From contig NZ_SRYZ01000009.1 in the NCBI RefSeq assembly GCF_004793475.1, positions 45,643 to 109,642 on the forward strand: DNA of 64,000 nt, read 5' to 3'. Shown in pieces: positions 27,775 through 36,108 of this stretch. The notes below the pieces were generated by a model. The model was not told the origin of the DNA. It made no database searches and worked only from the letters and a program-made list of their open reading frames with translations. The position numbers were made by a program, and so were the translations under genes. The number at the start of each line of letters is the position of its first letter. The stretch's first letter is position 1. The DNA comes from Bacteroides muris (ex Afrizal et al. 2022). GTDB lineage: Bacteria; Bacteroidota; Bacteroidia; Bacteroidales; Bacteroidaceae.

Positions 27775-27815
27775 ACAGACCATCTGTTCCACCTCAACAG
27801 ATGGTCTGTTTTTTT
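27775..27815 (+). terminator. Terminator hairpin of the peptidase gene
   Basis: Perfect 14-bp stem ACAGACCATCTGTT / AACAGATGGTCTGT with a 7-nt loop, then seven T on the plus strand. It shares the CAGACCATC word with its neighbour. Confidence 0.85.
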
Positions 27816-28389
27816 ATTCTATAATTTGTGCATCCTCAATATGGTCCACCGCCTTTGCAGAAGCATCCGGTGTCTTTGGGCGGCAGCGCGTAAACTTAAA
27901 CCAGTTCAGCAGTTCCGAAGCCGCATAGACCAGACTACTAATACCGATAATGATAAATGCCGTGGAACGTACCCCCATAGGATTGAACAACGCAACCAGA
28001 CCGGCAATCAGAATCAATACAGGCACCGTGTAAAAGCCATACGGCACCGGCATCCAGCGACGGGCGGCGGAGAGCGAGGCAATCTGTTGCACTCCTCCCA
28101 TCAGCAGAACAAATCCCAATACAAATGTTAGCAAATCGGCAAAGAAACCGGGCATGATAATCAGCCACAAGCCAAACAGCAGGCTGCCCACCCCCTCGAC
28201 AGGGAAACGACTGCGCATCTCCGTGCTCTGTGCAAAGTAGCCTATGATACTGATAAGCGAAGGCACCAGGAAAACGACACCTATCGTAATCACCAGGTAA
28301 TCACCGGCCTGGTCGGGAAACATCACCAGCACCAAACCGATAACCAGCGCACATATTGCGCGCAAAAATGAATCACTTAATCCTTTCAT
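27814..28389 (-). CDS. HdeD-like (DUF308) membrane protein
   Basis: A 191-residue protein with six hydrophobic segments arranged as repeated hairpins (for example LRAICALVIGLVLVMFPDQA and GSLLFGLWLIIMPGFFADLL), the DUF308/HdeD pattern. E. coli HdeD supports acid resistance, but Bacteroides homologues are uncharacterised. A charged tail follows the last span (residues about 165-191). Its stop lies in the T tract of the convergent terminator pair. A tiny membrane-protein ORF lies upstream on the same strand. Confidence 0.8.
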   Translation of the reverse strand: MKGLSDSFLRAICALVIGLVLVMFPDQAGDYLVITIGVVFLVPSLISIIGYFAQSTEMRSRFPVEGVGSLLFGLWLIIMPGFFADLLTFVLGFVLLMGGVQQIASLSAARRWMPVPYGFYTVPVLILIAGLVALFNPMGVRSTAFIIIGISSLVYAASELLNWFKFTRCRPKTPDASAKAVDHIEDAQIIE

Positions 28390-28454
28390 GAGTCTATGTT
28401 TTTTTGCGAAGATACATCTTTATCCGAATAACTCCGCACGAAAATTCCGAAAAA

Positions 28455-28562
28455 TCAGTTTACATTCAACCAGGCATTCATATCTTCGGCCACAAAAAGC
28501 CAGTATACCAACAACAGTACAGCAATAACTACACCTATGGCAACTAAATGTTTTCGATTCAT
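28455..28562 (-). CDS. Small single-span membrane protein, 35 residues
   Basis: ATG at 28560-28562, stop at 28455-28457. The peptide begins MNRKHLVAIGVVIAVLLLVY, one strong transmembrane helix with a basic N-terminus, then WLFVAEDMNAWLNVN. An AAAGGAAC ribosome-binding sequence precedes the start by about 8 nt. It is too short for most gene callers. It is 65 nt upstream of the HdeD-like gene on the same strand. Function unknown. Confidence 0.55.
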   Translation of the reverse strand: MNRKHLVAIGVVIAVLLLVYWLFVAEDMNAWLNVN

Positions 28563-28748
28563 AGTTTGTTCCTTTCTTTTTTTGAATGAATACTCATTTT
28601 TACTATACCTATAAAAACAATATTCCAAGAGAAATGTTTTAATCCGAAAAAAAAGTCATATTTATTTTGGCGGTTAAAACAAAGTGCTTATATTTGTCGC
28701 GAAAACGAAGACAGGCTGCACCTCAGCATAAAAAATGAACAAGTTCAT

Positions 28749-28779
28749 TTTATTATACATTCGGTTTGCACTATATTTG
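28749..28779 (+). promoter_or_regulatory. Promoter of the trp operon
   Basis: TTTA (28749-28752), a 19-nt spacer, TATATTTG (28772-28779). It is the last promoter before the leader peptide. Confidence 0.7.
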
Positions 28780-28803
28780 CCTTCGATAAAATCAAAAAAG
28801 TCA

Positions 28804-28866
28804 ATGAAAACAATGTTCGTAAATACATATTGGTGGTGGCATCCGTTACAACTCCGACAGTCGTAA
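28804..28866 (+). CDS. trpL: trp operon leader peptide
   Basis: A 20-codon ORF, MKTMFVNTYWWWHPLQLRQS, with three consecutive Trp codons (28831-28839) and a TAA at 28864-28866. It begins about 20 nt after the expected transcription start and is followed by a terminator hairpin, the arrangement of ribosome-mediated attenuation. When tryptophan is scarce the ribosome should stall at the Trp codons and leave CGACAG (28855-28860) free to pair with CTGTCG (28921-28926) in the terminator's left arm. Seen in sequence; regulation is inferred. Confidence 0.8.
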   Translation: MKTMFVNTYWWWHPLQLRQS

Positions 28867-28914
28867 GGGAGCAGTGCTCGTATGTATATATGTAATATAT
28901 AGTAAAAAACAAAA

Positions 28915-28949
28915 AGAGCCCTGTCGCACCAAGCGACGGGGCTCTTTTC
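28915..28949 (+). terminator. trp attenuator (intrinsic terminator)
   Basis: 13-bp stem AGAGCCCTGTCGC / GCGACGGGGCTCT with one G-T wobble and four T at the end. It lies between the leader peptide and trpB. Confidence 0.85.
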
Positions 28950-29025
28950 GTTTAGGCAACAATGTGTTTTTGATAACACTGAAAGCCACGAAACCGATGC
29001 CTGAAATAGATTAAATAACAAAAAA

Positions 29026-29052
29026 GGGAATCAGTTTCAACTCCCGATTCCC
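29026..29052 (-). promoter_or_regulatory. Second hairpin just before trpB
   Basis: GGGAATC (29026-29032) pairs with GATTCCC (29046-29052), 32 nt before the trpB ATG. On the minus strand it is followed by six T, so it may stop antisense transcription, or it may shield the trpB start. Confidence 0.35.
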
Positions 29053-29083
29053 CTAAATAGTAAATAGTCAAATAGTAAATAAC

Positions 29084-30265
29084 ATGATGGATTTCTTAGT
29101 TGACAAAGAAGGTTATTACGGAGAATTCGGTGGGGCATACGTCCCCGAAATCCTCCACAAGTGTGTAGAAGAGTTGCAGAATACTTACCTCAAGATGCTG
29201 CAAAGCGAGGACTTCAAGCGTGAATACGAGCAGTTGCTTCGCGACTACGTGGGACGCCCTTCCCCACTCTACCCGGCACACCGCCTGTCCGAGAAGTACG
29301 GTTGCCGGATTTACCTCAAGCGTGAAGACCTGAACCACACCGGCGCCCACAAAATCAACAACAGCATCGGGCAGGTCTTGCTGGCACGCCGCACGGGCAA
29401 GCGCCGCATCATCGCCGAAACCGGAGCCGGACAACATGGGGTAGCCACAGCCACCGTCTGCGCATTGATGAATATGGAATGTATCGTCTACATGGGCAAG
29501 ACCGACGTGGAGCGCCAGCGCGTCAATGTGGAGAAGATGAAGATGCTCGGCGCCACCGTCGTACCCGTCACCAGCGGCAACATGACGTTGAAGGACGCCA
29601 CCAACGAAGCCATCCGCGACTGGTGCTGCCATCCGTCGGACACCTACTACGTGATAGGTTCCACCGTCGGCCCGCACCCATATCCCGACATGGTGGCACG
29701 CCTGCAGTCCGTCATCAGCGAAGAAATCAGAAAACAGCTCCTTGAGCATGAAGGACGCAGCTGTCCCGACTACCTCATCGCCTGCGTAGGCGGAGGAAGC
29801 AACGCAGCCGGCACCATCTATCACTACGTCAACGACCCGCACGTGCAAATCGTCCTCGCCGAAGCCGGCGGAAAAGGCATTGAAACGGGAAGGACAGCCG
29901 CCACCATCGCCCTCGGCAAGATGGGCATCATCCACGGTTCCCGCACCTACGTCATCCAGAACGAGGACGGACAGATAGAAGAGCCCTATTCCATATCTGC
30001 CGGACTGGATTATCCGGGCATCGGCCCCATGCACGCCAACCTTGCCAAGCGGAAACGTGCCATCGTCCTCGCCGTCAACGACGATGAAGCCATCCGCGCC
30101 GCCTACGAACTGACCCGGCTCGAAGGTATCATCCCCGCATTGGAAAGTGCCCACGCACTGGGCGCGCTGGAGAAGATGAACTTCAAGCCGACGGACGTAG
30201 TGGTGCTGACTGTCTCGGGAAGAGGAGACAAGGATATGGATACCTATTTGAGTGATGAGCTATAA
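29084..30265 (+). CDS. trpB: Tryptophan synthase beta chain
   Basis: A 393-residue PLP enzyme that condenses indole with serine. The PLP lysine is K90 in [17 protein letters not shown] at 236-240 binds the phosphate, and AETGAGQHG carries the catalytic-loop Glu. Full length for the family. It is the first structural gene of the operon, separate from trpA at the far end, as usual in Bacteroides. ATG codons at 29084 and 29087 are both possible starts. Confidence 0.98.
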   Translation: MMDFLVDKEGYYGEFGGAYVPEILHKCVEELQNTYLKMLQSEDFKREYEQLLRDYVGRPSPLYPAHRLSEKYGCRIYLKREDLNHTGAHKINNSIGQVLLARRTGKRRIIAETGAGQHGVATATVCALMNMECIVYMGKTDVERQRVNVEKMKMLGATVVPVTSGNMTLKDATNEAIRDWCCHPSDTYYVIGSTVGPHPYPDMVARLQSVISEEIRKQLLEHEGRSCPDYLIACVGGGSNAAGTIYHYVNDPHVQIVLAEAGGKGIETGRTAATIALGKMGIIHGSRTYVIQNEDGQIEEPYSISAGLDYPGIGPMHANLAKRKRAIVLAVNDDEAIRAAYELTRLEGIIPALESAHALGALEKMNFKPTDVVVLTVSGRGDKDMDTYLSDEL

Positions 30266-30295
30266 GTGATGAATTATTTAAAAATACAAGATACA

Positions 30296-31696
30296 ATGAA
30301 ACAATATGACTATAAAACAGTCAGCCGTACCATGCTTGGTGACTTGCATACGCCGGTGAGCACCTATCTGAAGGTACGCGACATCTTTCCGCAGAGCGCA
30401 CTTATGGAGAGTTCCGACTATCATGGCAGCGAGAATAACCGTTCGTTCATCGCTCTGTGTCCGCTGGCAAGTGTCAGCATAGATCATGGTATGGCTATCT
30501 TCCGACTGCCGGACGACAGCCGCGAAGAACATCCCATAACCGAAGAGTATCGGGTAGAAAATGCGCTGAACGACTTCCTTGGCCGCTTCCGCGTAGAAGG
30601 CGAATACAGCAATTACTGCGGACTCTACGGATACACTTCCTTCAATGCAGTCCGCTACTTCGAGAATATATCCGTGAAGGACAGCCGTGAAGCCACCAAC
30701 GACGCGCCGGACATGTTGTACATATTATATAAGTACCTCATCGTCTTCAACGATTTCAAGAATGAGATGCTGCTTCTCGAGATGCTGGCTCCCGGTGATA
30801 CCAACGAGCTGGACAAGGTGCAGAAGGCCATCCATAACCGTAACTACACCGCCTACGACTTCCGCGCCATCGGCTCCACCACCTCCCCACTTACAGACGA
30901 GGAGCACAAAGCGAACATCCGCCAAGGCATTGCCCACTGCCTGCGCGGCGACGTCTTCCAGATTGTCCTCTCCCGCCGTTTCGAACAGCGCTTCATGGGC
31001 GATGACTTCAAGCTCTACCGTGCCTTGCGTAGTATCAACCCTTCGCCCTATCTGTTCTATTTCGACTTCGGGGGCTTCCGCATCTTCGGCTCCTCTCCCG
31101 AAACCCATTGCCGCATCGAAGGGCGCCATGCCTATATCGACCCCATTGCCGGAACCACGAAGCGCACCGGCGATGCGGAACAGGATGCCATCAATGCACG
31201 ATACCTGCACGATGACCCAAAAGAGAATGCCGAACACGTGATGTTGGTGGACCTTGCACGCAATGACCTCTCCCGCAACTGCCGTGATGTAAAGGTAGAC
31301 TTCTATAAGGAGACGCAGTATTACAGTCATGTTATCCATCTTGTCAGCCGCGTCAGCGGAACACTCTGCAAAGAGGCCGACCCTGTCAAGACCTTCATCG
31401 ACACCTTCCCTGCCGGAACCCTGAGCGGCGCCCCCAAAGTACGCGCCATGCAGCTCATCAGCCAGCTGGAACCGCACAACCGCGGAGCCTACGGAGGCTG
31501 CATCGGTTTCATCGGGCTGAACGGCTCGCTGAACCAGGCGATTACGATTCGCACTTTTGTCAGCCGCAACGGTGTCCTCTGGTTCCAGGCAGGAGGCGGC
31601 ATCGTGGCCAAGAGCAACGACAAGTACGAACTGCAAGAGGTGAACAACAAGCTCGGCGCACTAAAAAAGGCAATTGAGATGGCGGAAAAAATGTGA
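30296..31696 (+). CDS. trpE: Anthranilate synthase component I
   Basis: A 466-residue chorismate-utilising enzyme. I chose the ATG at 30296 (MKQYDYKTVSRTMLGDLHTP); the open frame extends back to a GTG/ATG directly after the trpB stop, but those ten residues are not conserved. Features: an N-terminal tryptophan-binding LMESSDYHG (feedback site, residues about 36-44), SSPETHCRIEG, IAGTTKRT and PAGTLSGAPKVRAM in the catalytic domain. It works with TrpG to make anthranilate. Confidence 0.97.
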   Translation: MKQYDYKTVSRTMLGDLHTPVSTYLKVRDIFPQSALMESSDYHGSENNRSFIALCPLASVSIDHGMAIFRLPDDSREEHPITEEYRVENALNDFLGRFRVEGEYSNYCGLYGYTSFNAVRYFENISVKDSREATNDAPDMLYILYKYLIVFNDFKNEMLLLEMLAPGDTNELDKVQKAIHNRNYTAYDFRAIGSTTSPLTDEEHKANIRQGIAHCLRGDVFQIVLSRRFEQRFMGDDFKLYRALRSINPSPYLFYFDFGGFRIFGSSPETHCRIEGRHAYIDPIAGTTKRTGDAEQDAINARYLHDDPKENAEHVMLVDLARNDLSRNCRDVKVDFYKETQYYSHVIHLVSRVSGTLCKEADPVKTFIDTFPAGTLSGAPKVRAMQLISQLEPHNRGAYGGCIGFIGLNGSLNQAITIRTFVSRNGVLWFQAGGGIVAKSNDKYELQEVNNKLGALKKAIEMAEKM

Positions 31697-31719
31697 ATTC
31701 ATTTACCATTTGAGAATTC

Positions 31720-31803
31720 ACTATTTACGATTTGCCATGCGGTGCGTACACTGTGCAGCCAAATCATAAATAGTAAATCGCAAAATAGTAAATTAAACGG
31801 TTT
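31720..31803. repeat. Intergenic hairpin repeat, trpE-trpG gap
   Basis: Arms ACTATTTACGATTTG (31720-31734) and CAAATCATAAATAGT (31760-31774) pair in 14 of 15 positions around a GC-rich core beginning CCATGCGG and ending GTGCAGCC. More AAATAGTAAAT words follow. Confidence 0.75.
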
Positions 31804-31816
31804 ATAAATACAAAAA

Positions 31817-32443
31817 ATGAAAACAGTTATCATAGACAATTACGACTCATTCACCTACAACCTTGCCCATCTGGTGAAAGAGCTTGGCGCAGAAACGAAC
31901 GTGCTGCGCAACGATAGATTCCTGCTCGAAGAATTGGAGCGATACGATAAGATTATCCTTTCACCCGGTCCCGGCGTACCCGAGGAAGCCGGACTGCTGT
32001 TGGATGTCATCCGCACCTATGCCGGACGAAAACCCCTACTCGGTGTCTGCCTGGGCGAACAAGCCATCGGACAAGTATTCGGCGGAAAGCTGGTCAACCT
32101 AGAAGAGGTATTCCATGGAGTACAGACGGAAATAAGGATAAAGGAGAAAGAATCAGGGATTAGGAATGAAGAATTAGGGGGAAAGGATTATGAAGGTATT
32201 TCTCTCGAAGAAGACTATATCTTCTGCGGTTTACCCAATAGGGTTTCCGTCGGACGATATCACTCCTGGGTAGTGGATACGAAGGACTTTCCAGACGAAC
32301 TTGCCATTACTGCCATCAGCCCCGAAGGACAAATCATGGCGCTGAAACATCGGAAATATGACATCCACGGCATCCAGTTTCATCCTGAATCGGTGTTGAC
32401 ACCCGACGGAAAAACAATCGTGAGAAACTGGCTTTCGCAATAA
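31817..32443 (+). CDS. trpG: Anthranilate synthase component II (glutamine amidotransferase)
   Basis: A 208-residue class I amidotransferase supplying ammonia to TrpE. Triad: C78 in GVCLGEQAIG, H189 and E191 in QFHPES. DNYDSFTYNL (7-16) is the family start. Residues about 106-132 (IRIKEKESGIRNEELGGKDY plus a few more) are extra relative to other TrpG proteins. Their DNA (about 32131-32195) reads like an intergenic word repeat, yet the frame and downstream GRYHSWVV are intact. The insertion lies in a surface loop, so the enzyme may still work. It starts 120 nt after trpE. Confidence 0.94.
   Translation: MKTVIIDNYDSFTYNLAHLVKELGAETNVLRNDRFLLEELERYDKIILSPGPGVPEEAGLLLDVIRTYAGRKPLLGVCLGEQAIGQVFGGKLVNLEEVFHGVQTEIRIKEKESGIRNEELGGKDYEGISLEEDYIFCGLPNRVSVGRYHSWVVDTKDFPDELAITAISPEGQIMALKHRKYDIHGIQFHPESVLTPDGKTIVRNWLSQ
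32131..32195. repeat. Word-like repeat inserted in frame within trpG
   Basis: GGATAAAGG, GGGATTAGGAATGAAGAATT and GGAAAGGATTATGAAGG units resemble the intergenic repeat after glnN (26205-26240). The stretch keeps the trpG frame open. Confidence 0.6.
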
Positions 32444-32583
32444 GACACTTCAGTGTCTGAAATGCCACACTTCACCATTGCTAACATGAGGCGTTTCGGA
32501 CGAAAACATAAGATGTTTCGAGAACCCATAAATACAAAACTTCAAAAAGGAGTAAATTCAACCATCAAATCGTAAATATCAAG

Positions 32584-33579
32584 ATGAAAGCAATACTCAC
32601 CCGTCTCTTCAATCACGAAGAGCTCACATCGGAGGAAACCAAACAAATCCTCCTCAATATCACCAAGGAAATGTATCCTGAGGCGCAGATAGCGGCCCTG
32701 CTCACTGCCTTCCAGATGCGGAGCATCACTGTGGATGAGCTTATCGGCTTCCGCGAAGCACTGATGGAAACACGCCTCCCCATCGACTTCGCCCCCTATC
32801 GCCCCATCGACATTGTAGGTACGGGAGGCGATGGAAAAAACACTTTCAACATCTCCACCTGCGCTTGCTTCGTGGTGGCGGGAGCCGGCTACAAGGTTGC
32901 CAAACACGGCAACTACGGAGCCACTTCCGTGAGCGGAGCCAGCAATGTCATCGAGCAGCATGGCGTACGCTTCACCAACAACCCCGACACGCTGAAACGC
33001 AGCATGGAAGAGTGTAACATCGCTTACCTTCATGCCCAGCTTTTCAATCCGGCGATGAAGTTTGTCGGCCCTGTCCGCAAGACGCTGGGAGTGCGCACCT
33101 TGTTCAATCTGCTCGGCCCGTTGGTGAATCCATGCTGTCCGGCATACCAACTACTCGGTGTGGCAGACCTCTCGCAGATGCGCCTATATACCAATGTATT
33201 CTATAAGCTCGGCATTGACTTTGCCGTGGTCAACAGCCTTGACTGCTACGACGAAATCTCCCTGACAGACGAGTTCAAGGTGATGACCCGCGACTACGAG
33301 CGCATCTACCGTCCGCAAGCTCTCGGCTTCAAGGATGCCCGCCCCGAAGAACTGTTCGGCGGCGCATGCAAGGAAGATGCTGCCCGCATCTTCGACAATA
33401 TCCTGACGGGGCATGCCACACCTGCGCAAACGCAATGCGTCATTGTCAACGCTGCCTTTGCCATCCAGGTGATGGAACCGCAGAAAGAGATTGAAGAATG
33501 CATCGCCATCGCACGCGAATCACTGGATAGCGGACGGGCGCTGGCGACACTGAAAAAAATTATCGAAATCAATAAATGA
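32584..33579 (+). CDS. trpD: Anthranilate phosphoribosyltransferase
   Basis: A 331-residue enzyme that joins anthranilate to PRPP. The PRPP-binding GTGGDGKNTFNIST is at residues 79-92, KHGNYGATS follows near 115, and LFNPAMKFVGPVRKTLGVRT and LLGPLVNP mark the anthranilate site. Normal length, not fused to trpG. It begins 140 nt after trpG; the gap shows nothing but AT-rich sequence. Confidence 0.97.
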   Translation: MKAILTRLFNHEELTSEETKQILLNITKEMYPEAQIAALLTAFQMRSITVDELIGFREALMETRLPIDFAPYRPIDIVGTGGDGKNTFNISTCACFVVAGAGYKVAKHGNYGATSVSGASNVIEQHGVRFTNNPDTLKRSMEECNIAYLHAQLFNPAMKFVGPVRKTLGVRTLFNLLGPLVNPCCPAYQLLGVADLSQMRLYTNVFYKLGIDFAVVNSLDCYDEISLTDEFKVMTRDYERIYRPQALGFKDARPEELFGGACKEDAARIFDNILTGHATPAQTQCVIVNAAFAIQVMEPQKEIEECIAIARESLDSGRALATLKKIIEINK

Positions 33580-33583
33580 AGCA

Positions 33584-34411
33584 ATGAAAGATATACTGTC
33601 TGAAATCATCGCCCATAAACAAACAGAGATTGAACTACAGAAACAAACCGTCTCTCTGGAACAGTTGCGGGAACAAGCCGGAATCATCATCCGGGAGAAT
33701 GTGGCACATCGCCGCAGCATGAAGCAGGCCCTTGCCGCTTCTTCTACAGGAATCATCTCCGAATTCAAACGACGTTCACCCTCCAAAGGCTGGATAAACG
33801 AGGCTGCCCGGGCAGAGGAGATACCCGCCTCCTACGAAGCCGCCGGCGCCGCTGCCCTCTCCATCCTGACGGATGAGAAGTTCTTTGGCGGTACGCTGCG
33901 CGACATCCGCACAGTCCGTCCGCTCGTCCACATCCCCATTCTGCGCAAAGACTTCATCATCGACGAGTACCAGCTTCTGCAAGCCTGCATCGTAGGTGCC
34001 GACGCGGTATTGCTCATTGCCGCCTGCCTTAGTCCGGAGCAATGCAGCACTCTCACCACCCAAGCCCACGAACTCGGGCTGGAGGTATTGCTCGAAATCC
34101 ACAGCCCTTCGGAACTCTCCTATATAAATAAGGAAGCCGACATGGTTGGTGTCAACAACCGCAACCTCGGCTCTTTCGTCACCGATGTGGAGAATTCCTT
34201 CCGGATAGCCCGGCAACTGCGCGAAGCCACCCACGGAGCGGTCTCCCCACTCCTTGTTTCCGAAAGCGGCATCTCCGACCCCGAAACCATCTGCCGCCTG
34301 CGTGCTGCCGGCTTCCGCGGTTTCCTCATCGGCGAAACCTTCATGAAAACAGGGCACCCCGGCGAAACCCTGAAAGAGTTCATCAGAGACAGTCTTTCAA
34401 TTGATAATTGA
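33584..34411 (+). CDS. trpC: Indole-3-glycerol phosphate synthase
   Basis: A 275-residue TIM-barrel enzyme. Catalytic Glu and Lys lie in EFKRRSPSKGW (from residue 60) and LRKDFIIDEYQL (near 124), with EVLLEIHS and VGVNNRNL downstream. It is a stand-alone TrpC, not fused to TrpF. The start is 4 nt after the trpD stop, so it is coupled to trpD. Confidence 0.97.
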   Translation: MKDILSEIIAHKQTEIELQKQTVSLEQLREQAGIIIRENVAHRRSMKQALAASSTGIISEFKRRSPSKGWINEAARAEEIPASYEAAGAAALSILTDEKFFGGTLRDIRTVRPLVHIPILRKDFIIDEYQLLQACIVGADAVLLIAACLSPEQCSTLTTQAHELGLEVLLEIHSPSELSYINKEADMVGVNNRNLGSFVTDVENSFRIARQLREATHGAVSPLLVSESGISDPETICRLRAAGFRGFLIGETFMKTGHPGETLKEFIRDSLSIDN

Positions 34412-34440
34412 AAGTTGATAATTGCAAATACAGAAGTCTC

Positions 34441-34498
34441 CCATACAGCGTTACGTTGCGCAGCTAAATTGTAAATTGTAAATAGTAAAATCGTAAAT
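34441..34498. repeat. Intergenic repeat, trpC-trpF gap
   Basis: Core CCATACAGCGTTACG then TTGCGCAGCTAAATTG, followed by GTAAAT words. Same family as the copies at 31720, 35113 and 35225. Confidence 0.7.
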
Positions 34499-34501
34499 AA
34501 G

Positions 34502-35125
34502 ATGTTTCCTCTCATCAAAGTATGCGGAATGACTGAAGCAGAAAACATCCGCAATGTAGAACTGCAAGGTGTAGATATGATCGGCTTCATCTTCTACCCA
34601 AAATCTCCCCGTTATCTGTACCAGATGCCCGGGTATCTGCCAGCCTGCGCCAAGCGCGTCGGCGTCTTTGTCAACGAAACCAAGGAAAACATCCTGATGT
34701 ATACCGACCGTTTTGACCTGGACTACATCCAGCTGCATGGCAATGAAGCTCCCGAGTATTGCCGTTCCCTACGCAATGCAGGTCTGCACCTCATCAAGGC
34801 CTTCTCTATCTCGCGACCCAAAGACCTGCTTGCTGTCTCTGCCTACAATGGTCTATGCGACTACTACCTCTTCGACACCAAGACCCCGCAGTACGGCGGT
34901 TCCGGCAATCAGTTCGACTGGAACCTCCTGCACCGCTACAACGGTCCCACTCCGTTCCTGCTCAGCGGTGGCATCAACCCCTACAGCGTAAAAGCCCTCC
35001 GGGAGTTCTGCCATCCCTATTTTGCGGGTATCGACATCAACAGCCGTTTCGAGACGGCACCGGGAATAAAAGATGTGGAACGCATCTCAAACTTCCTGAA
35101 AGAACTCAATGGATTTACGATTTGA
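34502..35125 (+). CDS. trpF: Phosphoribosylanthranilate isomerase
   Basis: A 207-residue TIM-barrel enzyme performing the Amadori rearrangement before TrpC. Active-site Cys in KVCGMTEAENI (residues 6-16), the conserved QLHGNE near 80, the catalytic Asp in FDTKTPQYGGSG, and the phosphate-binding LLSGGINPYSV. Normal length. Flanked on both sides by intergenic hairpin repeats. Confidence 0.96.
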   Translation: MFPLIKVCGMTEAENIRNVELQGVDMIGFIFYPKSPRYLYQMPGYLPACAKRVGVFVNETKENILMYTDRFDLDYIQLHGNEAPEYCRSLRNAGLHLIKAFSISRPKDLLAVSAYNGLCDYYLFDTKTPQYGGSGNQFDWNLLHRYNGPTPFLLSGGINPYSVKALREFCHPYFAGIDINSRFETAPGIKDVERISNFLKELNGFTI

Positions 35126-35211
35126 CAAATATTACCATGTTCAATGTATAATCCGCCATGCGGTATACAATTGCGCGGCTAAATTGTAAACTCAAATCAT
35201 AAATCGTAAAT
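35113..35211. repeat. Intergenic hairpin repeat, trpF-trpA gap (copy 1)
   Basis: ATTTACGATTTG (35113-35124) pairs with CAAATCATAAATCGTAAAT (35193-35211). The core starts CCATGCGGTATACAATTG (35156) and ends GCGCGGCTAAATTG. The left arm overlaps the trpF stop. Confidence 0.7.
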
Positions 35212-35224
35212 ATAAAAATGTATC

Positions 35225-35268
35225 AGGCAGCGTATATTTGCGCAGCTAAATTGTAAAATTGTAAATAG
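35225..35268. repeat. Intergenic repeat, trpF-trpA gap (copy 2)
   Basis: GGCAGCGTATATTTGCGCAG then CTAAATTGTAAAATTG, directly before the trpA start. Confidence 0.65.
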
Positions 35269-35269
35269 T

Positions 35270-36046
35270 ATGATGAACCGAATTAACCAACTTTTCCAGG
35301 ACAGCCCCAAGAATCTGCTGTCCATTTACTTCTGCGCAGGCTGTCCCACTCTCGACGGTACTGCCGACGTTATCCGTACTCTCGAAAAGAACGGAGTCAG
35401 CATGATTGAAATCGGTATCCCGTTCAGTGATCCCATGGCCGACGGCATTGTTATCCAGAATGCCGCCACCCGCGCCCTGCACAACGGCATGTCTCTCCGC
35501 CTGCTTTTCGAACAATTGCAAGACATTCGCCGCGATGTCCACATTCCCCTCATCCTCATGGGATACCTTAACCCCATCATGCAGTTCGGCTTCGAGGCAT
35601 TCTGCCGGAAGTGCGTGGAGTGCGGCATCGACGGCGTCATCATTCCTGACCTCCCCTTCCGCGATTACGAAGAGAGCTACAAAACCATCGCCTCGAAGTA
35701 TGACATCCGTGTCATCATGCTCATTACCCCCGAAACCAGCGAAGCCCGCGTCCGCGAAATAGACGCCCACACCGACGGCTTCATTTACTTGGTGTCCAGC
35801 GCCGCCACTACCGGTGCCCAGAAAGACTTCGACACCCGGAAACAAGCCTACTTCAAGAGGATAGAGGATATGAACCTGCGCAATCCACGCATGGTAGGCT
35901 TCGGCATCAGCAACAAGCAGACATTCGATGCCGCCTGCGCCCACTCATCCGGCGCCATCATCGGCAGCCGCTTCGTCACTCTGCTTAACGAAAAGGAGGG
36001 AGATGCGGAAAAGGCCATCAGGCAGTTGAAGGAAGAGGTGGGATGA
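35270..36046 (+). CDS. trpA: Tryptophan synthase alpha chain
   Basis: A 258-residue TIM-barrel enzyme that splits indole-3-glycerol phosphate to indole. Catalytic Glu in MIEIGIPFSDPMADG (near residue 47) and Asp in PDLPFRDYEE. VSSAATTGAQKD and FGISNKQTFD form the phosphate site. The usual AGYP near the N-terminus reads AGCP. Last gene of the trp operon; ansA starts 62 nt downstream. Confidence 0.97.
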   Translation: MMNRINQLFQDSPKNLLSIYFCAGCPTLDGTADVIRTLEKNGVSMIEIGIPFSDPMADGIVIQNAATRALHNGMSLRLLFEQLQDIRRDVHIPLILMGYLNPIMQFGFEAFCRKCVECGIDGVIIPDLPFRDYEESYKTIASKYDIRVIMLITPETSEARVREIDAHTDGFIYLVSSAATTGAQKDFDTRKQAYFKRIEDMNLRNPRMVGFGISNKQTFDAACAHSSGAIIGSRFVTLLNEKEGDAEKAIRQLKEEVG

Positions 36047-36070
36047 ATGATGAGTTATCACTTTTTTTAC

Positions 36071-36078
36071 TATCTTTG
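36071..36078 (+). promoter_or_regulatory. -7 box for ansA
   Basis: TATCTTTG 31 nt before the ATG and just after the trpA stop. No clear -33 box, so expression from the trp operon is also possible. Confidence 0.45.
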
Positions 36079-36108
36079 TGCCCGAAAAAGAACTCAAATA
36101 CGAAATCT

